This document shows, in pieces, positions 27,397-37,082 of a DNA stretch of 64,000 bases. The DNA is taken from assembly GCF_003340475.1 (NCBI RefSeq), contig NZ_QBKA01000002.1, positions 2,594,197 to 2,658,196 of the forward strand. The letters run 5' to 3'. The notes below the pieces were generated by a model, which was not told the DNA's origin, did no database searches, and worked only from the letters and a program-made list of their open reading frames with translations. How positions within the stretch are numbered: the first letter of the stretch is position 1; each line of letters begins with the position of its first letter. Origin of the DNA: Alteripontixanthobacter maritimus (GTDB taxonomy: Bacteria > Pseudomonadota > Alphaproteobacteria > Sphingomonadales > Sphingomonadaceae). The position numbers and the translations under genes are program-made.

Positions 27397-29541
27397 ATGC
27401 AGATCGCACAGAATTCATTCGACGCAAATCAAAGCGTCGGTCCGCATGTTGAGCAGACGTCGGTAAACCCGCTCGAACATTATATTTATGTAGCACAGCG
27501 GAACTGGAAAGTGATCGCGGCCATCATGCTTGGTGCGACCTTATTGGGCGTCATCGTGACGCTGCTGACGACGCCGCAATACCGTGCCGAGGCGCGAATT
27601 GAGATCAGTAGGCTTGATAGCAACGTTACGAATGTCGAAGCGCTAGATGAGGGTGCTTCTGCGGGCGATACCGCTTATCTTCAGACGCAATATGAATTGC
27701 TCGAAGCAAGATCTTTAGCAGAGCGCGTCGGTCGCGCAGCACGACTGGACAAGAACCCTACTTTTCTTGCCGCGTATGAACTTCAAGATCGGGGCGATAT
27801 TCCGATGCGGAACATTGTAAACATTTTGCTGCGCGATGCGGAAATTGAGCCAGTGGTCGCGTCCAATCTTGTCGATATTCAGTACAAGAGCCCTGATGCG
27901 GATTTGTCCGCTAAAATTGCAAACACATGGGCGGCACAATTCCTTGAGGCCAATCTGGACCGACGTTTTGGTGCCAACATTCAGGCACGTGAATTTATCG
28001 CGGAGCGTCTTGAAGAAGTTCAGAGGGATCTTGAGAAGAGCGAGCGTGCGCTCATCACGTATGCCAACGACAAGCAGCTGATAACCTTGGGCGGGGGTAA
28101 CGATGCAGCTGGATCGACGACAGCTTCACGTACGCTTGTCACCGACGAATTGGAAGCGCTGAGTTCTCAACTGGCTGAGGCGACAGCTGCGCGGATCGCA
28201 GCAGAGGCTGCGCGTTCCAACTCGCAGGCGGGTGGCGCTGACACTCGCGGACTACTCGCATCGTTTCGTCGTGAGTTGACACAAGCGGAGGCCGAGCTGG
28301 CGAAGCAATCGGCGGTCCTGGGGCCGGAGCATCCTACGATCATTGCTTTGCGCTCTCAGATCAGTACTTTGTCCCAAGCCATCGCTGATGAACGTCGCCG
28401 CTCAGTCAGCGAAGTGCGCGAGAATATCAGCACCGCGCAAATAAATGAACGGGCATTACGGTCACGGATTGAAGGGCTGAAGGGTCAGTATCTTGGTGAG
28501 CAGCGGGCGGGTGTACAATACGCTATTCTTGACCGTGAAGTTCGCACGAACCGCGAATTATACGACGCGCTACTCCAGCAATATAAGAATCTTGGCGCGG
28601 CGGGAGTAGGCCGCAATAACATGAGTATCGTTGATCTTGCTGAGATACCGCGTTCCTCGATTGAGCCAAACCTAATTTCAAATATGCTTTTGTTTCTCGC
28701 TCTCGGCGTTGTGTTCGCCGGTGTTACTATCGTCGGCGCAGAAAATATTGATCGCGGATTTCAGGATCCAGATACAATTGCGCAGGAATTGTCCATACCA
28801 TTATTAGGTGCGATCCCGTTATTAAAAGAAGATAAACCGATCGAAGAACTCGGGATCAAACACTCGGATCTTTACGAGGCTTACACGACAGTCAGATCGA
28901 ACCTCTCGCTGCTTACCAGCGCCGGTATGCCAAGTACCATGATGCTGACCAGCAGTCGCGCAGCTGAGGGCAAAAGTCTGACGGCGTTCGCTCTTAGTAA
29001 GATAACGGCAGATCAGAAATTGCGCACACTACTAATAGATTCCGACATGCGCGATAGCGGAATGCACAAGTACATCACTGTAGAGAATACGAAGGGACTT
29101 AGCGGCTTATTAGCTGGTGCCCAATTGGATGAATCTTTTATTCATCGGCCGTCGGAAGTTGCCTTTGACGTAATGACGGCGGGGCGAATGCCGCCAAACG
29201 CAGCCGAACTGCTTTCCGGTCCAGCTTTTAAAAATCTGATTGAACAGTTGCGCGAAAAATACGATCATATCATCATTGATGGTCCCCCCGTTTTAGGGTT
29301 AGCCGACGCACAAGAGATTGGTCGGATCGTGGAGGGCACCATTTTGGTGGTCGAGGCGGGTGCTAGTAAGCGCCGGACTATCAAACAAACCGTCGCTCGC
29401 CTCGAACGTGCAGGGACACGCATCTTCGGCACCGTAATGACCAAGGTTCCTGAAACCGACATGGCTTATGGTTACGGATATGGAACGGCCTATGGGTATG
29501 GCTATGGTCGCGAGCGCAACAAAAAAATAGTAATGGAGTGA
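27397..29541 (+). CDS. wzc: Wzc-like chain-length regulator and tyrosine autokinase
   Basis: 714 aa. Wzz domain with a first TM helix near residues 37-60, a periplasmic coiled-coil region, a second TM near 428-446, then a cytoplasmic BY-kinase. The kinase has Walker A TSSRAAEGKSLT (about 517-527), Walker A' TLLIDSDMR (about 544) and Walker B IIIDGPPVL (about 623). The C-terminus carries a Tyr/Gly-rich cluster (MAYGYGYGTAYGYGYG) for autophosphorylation. Works with the Wza-like protein in Wzy-dependent export. It lies 13 bp downstream of wza. Confidence 0.9.
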   Translation: MQIAQNSFDANQSVGPHVEQTSVNPLEHYIYVAQRNWKVIAAIMLGATLLGVIVTLLTTPQYRAEARIEISRLDSNVTNVEALDEGASAGDTAYLQTQYELLEARSLAERVGRAARLDKNPTFLAAYELQDRGDIPMRNIVNILLRDAEIEPVVASNLVDIQYKSPDADLSAKIANTWAAQFLEANLDRRFGANIQAREFIAERLEEVQRDLEKSERALITYANDKQLITLGGGNDAAGSTTASRTLVTDELEALSSQLAEATAARIAAEAARSNSQAGGADTRGLLASFRRELTQAEAELAKQSAVLGPEHPTIIALRSQISTLSQAIADERRRSVSEVRENISTAQINERALRSRIEGLKGQYLGEQRAGVQYAILDREVRTNRELYDALLQQYKNLGAAGVGRNNMSIVDLAEIPRSSIEPNLISNMLLFLALGVVFAGVTIVGAENIDRGFQDPDTIAQELSIPLLGAIPLLKEDKPIEELGIKHSDLYEAYTTVRSNLSLLTSAGMPSTMMLTSSRAAEGKSLTAFALSKITADQKLRTLLIDSDMRDSGMHKYITVENTKGLSGLLAGAQLDESFIHRPSEVAFDVMTAGRMPPNAAELLSGPAFKNLIEQLREKYDHIIIDGPPVLGLADAQEIGRIVEGTILVVEAGASKRRTIKQTVARLERAGTRIFGTVMTKVPETDMAYGYGYGTAYGYGYGRERNKKIVME

Positions 29542-29545
29542 AAGA

Positions 29546-30700
29546 ATGATTGCGCGCCGCATAATGGCACTCCTATGCCTGCCGGCAGCGTTTATCTCCG
29601 GCTTTGCCGCACTAACCGTTAGTCGAGGGCAGACTGTGCCTATGGTGGCCGAGACTGGTGCGCGTTTCGACGGGACAGCTATTGGTAAAATAATGCGCCG
29701 GCTTGCGGAACCAGCTCCATCTGGAACCGATGCCAAACCGAGAGTGTTCGACGCCTCTGACGATTTAATGCTAAAGCTGGCGATTGCGTCAGAGCCACTC
29801 AATCATCCTGCTCATAAAGCGTATGCAGCGGCATTGCGAAGCCAAGGCGATGCTCGATATGTACCATTTGTGGCGGCCATTACTGCCGCGCGCCCGCGGA
29901 CGCCATCCTTTATTGCCATGTCGCTTGAGCAGGCGGCTTTGAGGGGCGATCTGCCCGAAGCATTTCGACTTCTAAATCGAATGACTTTAGTGCGCCCGAA
30001 CCTTGCCCGTGAATTTACTCCTGCACTTCTTTCAGAAATGGAGGCAGCTCCTGCCAGTCTTGAGCTTGCGGCTAATTTAGAAGTTGCCCCTGCCTGGTCT
30101 CCGATATTCCTTGGCATGGCTGCCGACCGACCGAAGCTTCTTCCAATGATCGCCCGCGCTCGTATTCAGGCCGATGGAAAGCTCGTAAGCAACCCTGCTG
30201 TCGATGCAAAACTAGTGAAGCGGCTGGCAAGCTTGAACGATTACGATACGGCTTGGCAAATTTACAAGATCGGGCATCCGGATGCCGTACTCGGCGGTTT
30301 TCAATTTATGTCCGAAAATGAACCATTCGAATGGCAGTTGCAGGAAAACGGCAATCAGTCCGTTTCGCTGGGCCGCGATAATTCTATCGAAATCGACATG
30401 CTGAACGGTGGTGGGTGGGCTGCTCGGCAAACGGTCAAACTGGATCAAGGTAAGTGGCGTCTGAGAGCCGATCTCGACCGTACCGGTTCCGGGACGCAAG
30501 AAATTGTCATTAGCGCGCAATGCGCCACCGGTGGCGAAGAGATCGAGATTGCACGTCTCGGACCGAGAGCAGAAAAATTGGACGCGAGGCTGTTCGTCAA
30601 TGGCGGATGTCCTTACCAAACGATCGAAATTTCGACCGAGCGTAGTTTCGGACTAATGGCAACAGTAGTAACCTTGTCGGATCTTGAGATTACGCGTTGA
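29546..30700 (+). CDS. Exported hypothetical protein of the export operon
   Basis: 384 aa, 5 bp after the Wzc-like gene. N-terminal signal peptide (ALLCLPAAFISGFAALTV). The middle is Ala/Leu-rich and helical like TPR repeats (residues 60-220). The C-terminal 130 residues look beta-rich, with a Cys pair (QCATGG and GGCPY) that could form a disulfide in the periplasm. Its place suggests a periplasmic helper of export or assembly; no family name can be given. Confidence 0.65.
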   Translation: MIARRIMALLCLPAAFISGFAALTVSRGQTVPMVAETGARFDGTAIGKIMRRLAEPAPSGTDAKPRVFDASDDLMLKLAIASEPLNHPAHKAYAAALRSQGDARYVPFVAAITAARPRTPSFIAMSLEQAALRGDLPEAFRLLNRMTLVRPNLAREFTPALLSEMEAAPASLELAANLEVAPAWSPIFLGMAADRPKLLPMIARARIQADGKLVSNPAVDAKLVKRLASLNDYDTAWQIYKIGHPDAVLGGFQFMSENEPFEWQLQENGNQSVSLGRDNSIEIDMLNGGGWAARQTVKLDQGKWRLRADLDRTGSGTQEIVISAQCATGGEEIEIARLGPRAEKLDARLFVNGGCPYQTIEISTERSFGLMATVVTLSDLEITR

Positions 30701-30713
30701 TCCGGCAGTAAGT

Positions 30714-31934
30714 CTAGACGTTGTGAGCTCGGTGGGAATCACTAAGTACTTTTTCGAAGAACTGCGAACGGCGGGCGTGCAATTTCCGGGCAACATATTC
30801 GTGGGCTTTGGCGAAATTGCGCTTGGCGGCCTCGGCCATGCGTAGCTTGTCATTTGCTATTGCTCGGATTTGAGATGCCAGTTCCATTGGCGCGGCCGCC
30901 GCGACAATGTCCTGCGAATGGAGCAGTTCGGGGATCCCGGCACGATCAGACCCGACGGCGGGCGCGGCGCGGCTCATTGCTTCGATAAGAGCGCGTGGAA
31001 GACCTTCCTGAAGCGATGGTTGGATATAAATATCGGCTGCGTCCAGCCATTTCAACACCGGTTGTCCACCAGACAGCGTACCGTCGAAGCTCACCATATG
31101 CTTAATACCCAGATCGGCTGCTTCGGCATTCCAGGGCCGGGAATCTCCCCCACCCAAAATATGTAAGGTAAGCTTTGGAAACTCGCACTGCAGGGCTCTT
31201 ATAGCCTGCAGTGCATGCTGGATGCCCTTAGTACGACCAATCAGCGTGCCGATAAGACCAACGCGAAAAGAATGGTCGGGGGCGAATTGTGCAATGCGCG
31301 CCAAACGCGTGTTCAGCACTGCTGGGTCCAGCGCCTCTTTGGCATCGGCCGCGGGGACAAGCTCCACATTTGAAGCGTTGGCGACATTGGCGGCATTGGT
31401 GGGATAGCGATTCTGCAGGAACCGTTCAGTCACATAGATCACATGATCCGCATCAGCCAATGCGAGGCGCATCTGGCGATATTGAACCACCGCATACAGC
31501 CGCCCGGGTATCGAACCATAATTCCATAAGGCGTCCCAAGGGCAGCCAACCGCTTCAATCGCGCAAACCTTCCCTTGACGCTTCGCTTCCTCGATTGCTT
31601 GGAAGCCGAGCACGCTCGGGATGCGGGCGACGATAACATCGTGCTCAGCCACTGCTGCGGCGATGGTCTTGCGCGTTTCAGCAGCGCGGAGGACGCGCTT
31701 CACACTACGCCCGTGATCGGGCAGCAGCAGAAAATCTACCGCCGCGCGCGATGAAACATACAGAGTATCCGGATCTTGCCGAGGCCCCTCACGCCCGACA
31801 ACAGTCAGCTGATCGCAAAATGCAAGATATCGCGACCAAAGAGCCGCCTCAAATTGTGCGTGCGACCCGACAAAATCGTCCGTCTGCACAAAGCGGTGGT
31901 CATGGACAAACATCCATTTCTGCGGTTTGCTCAT
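30714..31934 (-). CDS. GT4-family glycosyltransferase
   Basis: 406 aa, GT-B. VGLIGTLIGRTKGIQHAL begins the donor domain; the Glu pair is in LQEGLPRALIEAMSRAAP. Last gene of a minus-strand operon that runs from 35841 (GT4, GT4, polymerase, GT4). Specificity unknown. Confidence 0.83.
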   Translation of the reverse strand: MSKPQKWMFVHDHRFVQTDDFVGSHAQFEAALWSRYLAFCDQLTVVGREGPRQDPDTLYVSSRAAVDFLLLPDHGRSVKRVLRAAETRKTIAAAVAEHDVIVARIPSVLGFQAIEEAKRQGKVCAIEAVGCPWDALWNYGSIPGRLYAVVQYRQMRLALADADHVIYVTERFLQNRYPTNAANVANASNVELVPAADAKEALDPAVLNTRLARIAQFAPDHSFRVGLIGTLIGRTKGIQHALQAIRALQCEFPKLTLHILGGGDSRPWNAEAADLGIKHMVSFDGTLSGGQPVLKWLDAADIYIQPSLQEGLPRALIEAMSRAAPAVGSDRAGIPELLHSQDIVAAAAPMELASQIRAIANDKLRMAEAAKRNFAKAHEYVARKLHARRSQFFEKVLSDSHRAHNV

Positions 31935-31944
31935 TAGAGCCCGC

Positions 31945-33504
31945 CTACATCACAGGGCGTTGTGTGGGTGCCAGCAGAGGCCTTTGTCCGACCCTGCTAG
32001 GGAATAGCCGCATCCCCGCAACCGTTACCATCGTCAAGATCAGCATTTGAACGAAGGGCACGAAACTGTCCGTATCTGGTGTCTGGAATACAACCACAGC
32101 TAGCAATAGGAGAATGATATTGAATGGATCATTCGGCCTGTGAACCACCCGCGCAGCGGTCCACCGATGGAAGACACCGAACAAGGTAAAGACAAGCACG
32201 GTACCAAGGTAACCAAAATTCCAATAAGCCTCTGTTGCGGCGCCTGCCGGGAAGCTCGCCCCGGTAAACCCAGCAACCTCTTTCTTGTTTTGAAACAGCA
32301 GCGCATTGACCGAAGCGCCAGCACCACGGGGTTTACCTTCCCATATTGAGCGGGGCAGCCAGAACGTAAGCGCACCGATATACGTTTCGCCGTATAGGTA
32401 GTCTCGTTGCTCCGGCACTTTGGCGGCGATGGCGATTGGCCCGGAAACCGCATATCTGGCCGCCTCGTGTTCGTCGGCTTCTGCCACCAGGCGGGGAATG
32501 TCGAAATTGGCCACCACCGTAGCGTTTATATTCGCTTCCGGATCGTTCACCGATTGCCGAATCTGCCCCAGCGTCGCAAGGGTGAAAACTGTGACAAAGA
32601 CGAGTAATATACCAGTCAACGCCGGCACGCGATGATTGTAATACATCCATGCCGCCAACAATATCACCAGAGGGAAAACCACGGAGGATCGGCTACCATC
32701 GGAGATGAATTGGAACGCCAGCGCCATCAGCAACAAAATCCAGAAAATTGGATTTCTGAGCACGGTAGGCTTGGTGAGATACCACAAGATCAACAGGATT
32801 GGCATGAAGCCGATAGCGACCAGAAGTGGTCCGAAACTTTCTCGCATCTGAAAACGGCCCAGCGCCAAACCGCTTAGATGTTGTTGAAGCCCGCCATTGA
32901 TCGTCAACAGGGTGATGAATGCGGCGAACAAGACACCGAATATTGCGATAAAATACAAGTCAGGTGGCGGTGGCGGTCTCTTTTTCGGCTTGCTGTTAGC
33001 CGATGGACCGCTTCCTGGATTGGAAAGAATGAATGCCAGAAAATAGGTAATGGTTGCGACGAGCGCGATCAGCAACGTCTTCAGAAATACCCACTGCGTT
33101 GCTTCCAGCGTATGATAGGTAAGCAAACGATGTTCGATCCGGCTTGGTTCGCTGAACCAGATCAGAAAAGGTTCGGCAATATGCAATGGCTGCCGGATCA
33201 GTCTGCTGATGATATCAAGCAGCGGTCCGAGGATGAGGGGATTGAGCCAGCCGATTGGAAGGCTGCCTATGCGCTTAAACAGGAAAGGCAAGATAGCTAG
33301 GAAGATCAACGCATATTGCGTCAGAAGCGACAGGCCCAAAACGGTTGCCGAAGCACTTTCCGTTTTCATCGCCATCACCGTCTCCGGCAGTATTTGCCAG
33401 AAGATAAAATAGGCCACGATGATTGCCCGATAGGTCGGAGCAATCTCTACGAAAGGGTTGAAGTCGGCGGTGTCGACACCTGCTCGGGCGCTAAATGCAC
33501 TCAA
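31945..33504 (-). CDS. Wzy-like oligosaccharide repeat-unit polymerase
   Basis: 519 aa with about twelve hydrophobic helices and a long periplasmic loop (about residues 310-420). A Pro-rich cytosolic linker (KKRPPPPPD) breaks the N-terminal helices from the rest. FISDGSRSSVVFPLVI and FPAGAATEAYWNFGYLG are typical of O-antigen polymerase-like proteins. Its start overlaps the stop of the upstream GT4 gene. Best candidate for the repeat-unit polymerase of the locus. Confidence 0.72.
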   Translation of the reverse strand: MSAFSARAGVDTADFNPFVEIAPTYRAIIVAYFIFWQILPETVMAMKTESASATVLGLSLLTQYALIFLAILPFLFKRIGSLPIGWLNPLILGPLLDIISRLIRQPLHIAEPFLIWFSEPSRIEHRLLTYHTLEATQWVFLKTLLIALVATITYFLAFILSNPGSGPSANSKPKKRPPPPPDLYFIAIFGVLFAAFITLLTINGGLQQHLSGLALGRFQMRESFGPLLVAIGFMPILLILWYLTKPTVLRNPIFWILLLMALAFQFISDGSRSSVVFPLVILLAAWMYYNHRVPALTGILLVFVTVFTLATLGQIRQSVNDPEANINATVVANFDIPRLVAEADEHEAARYAVSGPIAIAAKVPEQRDYLYGETYIGALTFWLPRSIWEGKPRGAGASVNALLFQNKKEVAGFTGASFPAGAATEAYWNFGYLGTVLVFTLFGVFHRWTAARVVHRPNDPFNIILLLLAVVVFQTPDTDSFVPFVQMLILTMVTVAGMRLFPSRVGQRPLLAPTQRPVM

Positions 33505-34667
33505 TTTGCGTGTCCCGCCCCGACTATCGACTTTTGGTCAGCAAAATCGTGCAAAGCCTTAGCATATTGCCGAGCGATTTTTGGAGCATTAAAATCGTCA
33601 GCGCGTTCCGACCCCGCTTTGGCCAGTTGTTCACGCAGCGCATCGTTGGCCATCAAGGCTTCGATTGCCTTAGCCAATTGTGCAGGCTCTTCTACGGGCA
33701 CCAACACCCCATTGACCCCATTTGTAATAATTTCATCCGGCCCGTGCGGGCAAGCGGTCGAGATTACAGCTGTTTCCATCGCCATGGCCTCTACAATTAC
33801 GTTGCCGAAACCCTCCCAACGGGAAGATAGTAAAAACATATCTGCTGCGCCCATAAAGCTCAGCACATCTCCTCTGAAGCCAAGGAACTCGACATCATCA
33901 GACAAGCCCAGTTCCGATACCAAGTGCTCCAGCTCTGTGCGATCTTCCCCAGTGCCGAGAATGCGCAAGAATGGACGTTTTCGCGCATCGATTTGCGCCA
34001 ATGCAGCAAACATAGCAGGATAATTTTTTTGCTTTGTCAGGCGACCGCATGCCACGGCAACCATGCGCCCGGGGGGGGCAGGGAAAATTTCGGTCGCAGC
34101 AGCGCGCCTCAGCTCATCGGTAGTCGGTTTGCCAATATTATAGATGACCTTTATGTTCGTGCGCAGTGCTGGAAAGCGTTGACCAATTTCATTCGCAACG
34201 CCCTGCGAGAGAGCAATAACGCCATCAGCATCGCGCCAAAGTTGTTCGGTAAAGAATTCTTGGATCGATCGGAACGGCTGCTTCGTATTGGCCAGCTGCG
34301 AACCCAGCGCATTCTGAATTGACAGGATCACCTGCACCGGATGCCTAGCGCGTTTGGCTGCGACGATCGCAGGCAAAGTGGTCAAACTGAGAACTGGGCA
34401 GAGTATGTCTGGCTTCAACCGATCGATAAGATCGGCCAACGGAGTAATCGAACGAACGAGCCTGATTGTACCGGAAGAAATTCCGCCGGTCGGCAAGACG
34501 ATATGCTCGACATCTTCTTGCAGCAATGGCTCGTATGCACCGCCGCCGCGCGTGGTTGCAAAGATCGGTTCGACGCCATTAGCGCGTAGTTCGTGTGATA
34601 GTCGGACGAAATGCATTTCCGCACCGCCCCCACCCAAATGGGTGAGAAAGAACAAAACCTTGATCAT
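33501..34667 (-). CDS. GT4-family glycosyltransferase
   Basis: 388 aa from ATG 34667 (MIKVLFFLTHLGGGGAE). An in-frame start at 34718 would only add residues that overlap the upstream gene. The Gly-rich loop GGGGAE at the N-terminus and the Glu pair in RWEGFGNVIVEAMAM define the family. Start and stop overlap or touch both neighbouring genes, so it is within one operon. Confidence 0.85.
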   Translation of the reverse strand: MIKVLFFLTHLGGGGAEMHFVRLSHELRANGVEPIFATTRGGGAYEPLLQEDVEHIVLPTGGISSGTIRLVRSITPLADLIDRLKPDILCPVLSLTTLPAIVAAKRARHPVQVILSIQNALGSQLANTKQPFRSIQEFFTEQLWRDADGVIALSQGVANEIGQRFPALRTNIKVIYNIGKPTTDELRRAAATEIFPAPPGRMVAVACGRLTKQKNYPAMFAALAQIDARKRPFLRILGTGEDRTELEHLVSELGLSDDVEFLGFRGDVLSFMGAADMFLLSSRWEGFGNVIVEAMAMETAVISTACPHGPDEIITNGVNGVLVPVEEPAQLAKAIEALMANDALREQLAKAGSERADDFNAPKIARQYAKALHDFADQKSIVGAGHAN

Positions 34668-34668
34668 T

Positions 34669-35841
34669 TCACTGCCCGTCCCGCCGGGCTTCTCCGCTAT
34701 CTCGATGCACTTGCTCATAAAGCTGCTGAACTTGTTTGGCTATGCCTGTTTCATCAAACAATCGATCCGCTACCGCTCGCCCCGAAGCTTCGCATGCTTT
34801 GCGAAAAGCAGGGTCTTTCATCCGATCGACGGCAGCGATCATTGCGGACCAATCACCTTTTTCGACCACGAGTCCGGCACCGGTTTCATCGAGCATTTCG
34901 CGTGCGGAACACACGTCGGTCGAAACTATCGGCACTCCGCAGGCCATTCCTTCGATCATGGCTCTCGCCAAACCTTCGTAATTTGCCGGGATTAGGATTA
35001 GATCTAGTGCTCGATACCATCGGTGCACGTCGTCGCAATGGCCATGGATCGAGATGCCGCTGGAAAGCTCAGATGTAGAAGCTGCCTGAGAGAATTCGGT
35101 CCAATAAGGGTGCGAGGGTGCACCATTATCGCCTATAAAGTGCACATGCGCGTTGGGATTGTTTTCGAATATCACGGGTAGGGCGTTCTGAACAAAGGCC
35201 GCCTGCCCTTTCTTTTCCCTGATCGCGCCAATGCAGCCGATCGCAAAATCGTCTGCTTTGATGCCAAGTCTGTTGCGTGCGCTATCCCGGTCGGGCCCGG
35301 ACGATGGTGCGAACTTTTCAAGATCCACAATCGAATGGATGACTGCGATTTTCTCGGCCGCAGCCGGCACTGCCGCAGCCAATTCGGCACCCATTTCGCG
35401 ACTTAGCACTACAATACGATCAGCCTCCCGCGCCATACGATTCCAGATAGGCGTGTAGGGAACCCCCGGTGGGCGCGTATCGCGTAAGGTGAAGATCAGT
35501 GGTTGCCGCCGCATCCATCGCGGCAGGAAGGAATATGCCTGATAGCTTTGGATGTCATTTAGATGCACTATGTCTGGTGTTGATTCTCGCAGACACTTGG
35601 CGAAAATGGCGGCCCAGCGAAGCCCGGCAAACCTGCGGTCAAATCGTCCTGCATTTTCATCGAAGGGTGCAATAGAAACGGATGCGCCGCCTTCGCGCCA
35701 GCGCTGCGTGCGCGGCATTTCGCGCGTCGTTACCAAGGTCCAGTCGAACCACCCCTTCAGTGCCTCGAAGATGCGCGTGGCGCTTTCAACACCTCCATTG
35801 GAAAAATGCTCCGTCTGATATGCGCCGAAAAGAATTTTGAT
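34669..35841 (-). CDS. GT4-family glycosyltransferase lacking a canonical start codon
   Basis: The donor domain is complete (IGCIGAIREKKGQAAF, NYEGLARAMIEGMACGVP). The conserved GT-B N-terminus (IKILFGAYQTEHFSNGGVE) is encoded upstream of the first usable TTG (35736). It begins with ATC at 35839-35841 where ATG would be expected, with GGGG about eight bases before. An in-frame TAA lies at 35881-35883 and no ATG, GTG or TTG lies between. Either ATC or an upstream CTG is used, the ATG was lost by mutation, or the base is wrong. A TTG start at 35736 would give a truncated 355-aa protein. Confidence 0.7.
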   Translation of the reverse strand: MKILFGAYQTEHFSNGGVESATRIFEALKGWFDWTLVTTREMPRTQRWREGGASVSIAPFDENAGRFDRRFAGLRWAAIFAKCLRESTPDIVHLNDIQSYQAYSFLPRWMRRQPLIFTLRDTRPPGVPYTPIWNRMAREADRIVVLSREMGAELAAAVPAAAEKIAVIHSIVDLEKFAPSSGPDRDSARNRLGIKADDFAIGCIGAIREKKGQAAFVQNALPVIFENNPNAHVHFIGDNGAPSHPYWTEFSQAASTSELSSGISIHGHCDDVHRWYRALDLILIPANYEGLARAMIEGMACGVPIVSTDVCSAREMLDETGAGLVVEKGDWSAMIAAVDRMKDPAFRKACEASGRAVADRLFDETGIAKQVQQLYEQVHRDSGEARRDGQ

Positions 35842-36038
35842 AGGAGTGCCCCGCCGTGCAAGTTGCCGGAAGCCCAGCCGTTAACTCTCGTGTATGTTAC
35901 ACACAATACCGATGAACCGTTCATTGCTAGGGGCGACTGCATGAAACGCAATTATACAGTTTATTTTGCAAGGTTTCGCGACTAGGGCATCGTGAAATTT
36001 TGCCATTCCGTCATGTCCCCCGAAAGCCGCCTCATTTC

Positions 36039-37082
36039 ATGTCCCATAATATTGCGTTGCTGGACCTCGATAGCGAGATGCCCGAATATTTCGGCGGCGC
36101 GAGCGACGTTTCGTTTCCTGCACGATTTGAAAACATTTTGGAACGCAATGGGATTGAGCACCGCCGAGTGCGGTATAATCGCGATTTCTGGCCCGAGATG
36201 AAGCAGACTAGCCATTTCATTGCGCGCCCCAAGGGGATTGAACCGGATCTTATGATTATGGAAGCGATCCTTCCGCAGTTGGAAGCGATGGATATCGCCT
36301 GCCTGCCGGGGCGAGATACCTTTCGGATGACAGGTGACAAGCTGCGGCTAGCGGCCTTTTTCGAGGCTCAGAAAATTGCATCTCCGCAAACGGATGCGCT
36401 GTTTTCCGAAGCAGATGTAGAGCGCTGGATCGTAGATTGGGGCGTCTTTCCGATTGTCGCGAAACTGCGCAAAGGTGCCGGATCGATCAATGTCACGTTG
36501 TTGAACGAGGAGGCTGAATTGAGGCGTCTGGCGCGCGATTTGTTTGCTGATCGAATTCGTGAGGGCGATTTAAGCAAGAGTTATGGCAAGCGCATGCCCG
36601 AACGGGGTAGCTTGTTCAGGCGGACGGCTCGTAAAATCTTAGGGCGCGAAACAAGAGGCGTACCGATAATCGGCGAATGTCTTTTGCTGCAACACTTCCT
36701 TCCGGGCAATTCGCACGATCTAAGAGTTACAACAATCGGCAGCCGCGCCTTCACGTTCCGCCGTAAAACGCGGCAGGGCGATTTTCGCGCCAGCGGTAGC
36801 GGGATGATCGAATATAATCCGTCGGAAATGCGGATGGATTGTGTTCAGATGGCGCAGGACATCTCGAAGCGTTTTAACTTTCAGACGATGGCTTACGATT
36901 TTCTATTCGACGAGGCTGGCTTACCACAAATTCTGGAAATGAACTATACGTATGTGGCAAAGGCGGTAAGCATGTGCCCGGGCTTTTTCGATGCAGGTGG
37001 CAACTTCGTCGAACACGACAATCATTCGCCGCAATATTACCAATTGGTCGATTTTTTGCAGGACAAGAATTTGCGTGCTTGA
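36039..37082 (+). CDS. ATP-grasp ligase of the MurA/MurB cassette
   Basis: 347 aa from ATG 36039. ATP-grasp features: Lys101 (TGDKLRLA), Lys142 (PIVAKLRKGAGS), the ATP-grasp loop RKTRQGDFRASGSG (242-255) and the Mg ligands Glu300/Asn302 (ILEMNYTY). The family joins a carboxylate to an amine or thiol with ATP. It resembles RimK/Ddl-like stand-alone ligases, not the Mur ligases. Its stop overlaps the next start by 8 bp, and the next genes make UDP-MurNAc. So I infer that it amidates the lactyl carboxylate or a related acid sugar. Divergent from the glycosyltransferase operon. Confidence 0.7.
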   Translation: MSHNIALLDLDSEMPEYFGGASDVSFPARFENILERNGIEHRRVRYNRDFWPEMKQTSHFIARPKGIEPDLMIMEAILPQLEAMDIACLPGRDTFRMTGDKLRLAAFFEAQKIASPQTDALFSEADVERWIVDWGVFPIVAKLRKGAGSINVTLLNEEAELRRLARDLFADRIREGDLSKSYGKRMPERGSLFRRTARKILGRETRGVPIIGECLLLQHFLPGNSHDLRVTTIGSRAFTFRRKTRQGDFRASGSGMIEYNPSEMRMDCVQMAQDISKRFNFQTMAYDFLFDEAGLPQILEMNYTYVAKAVSMCPGFFDAGGNFVEHDNHSPQYYQLVDFLQDKNLRA

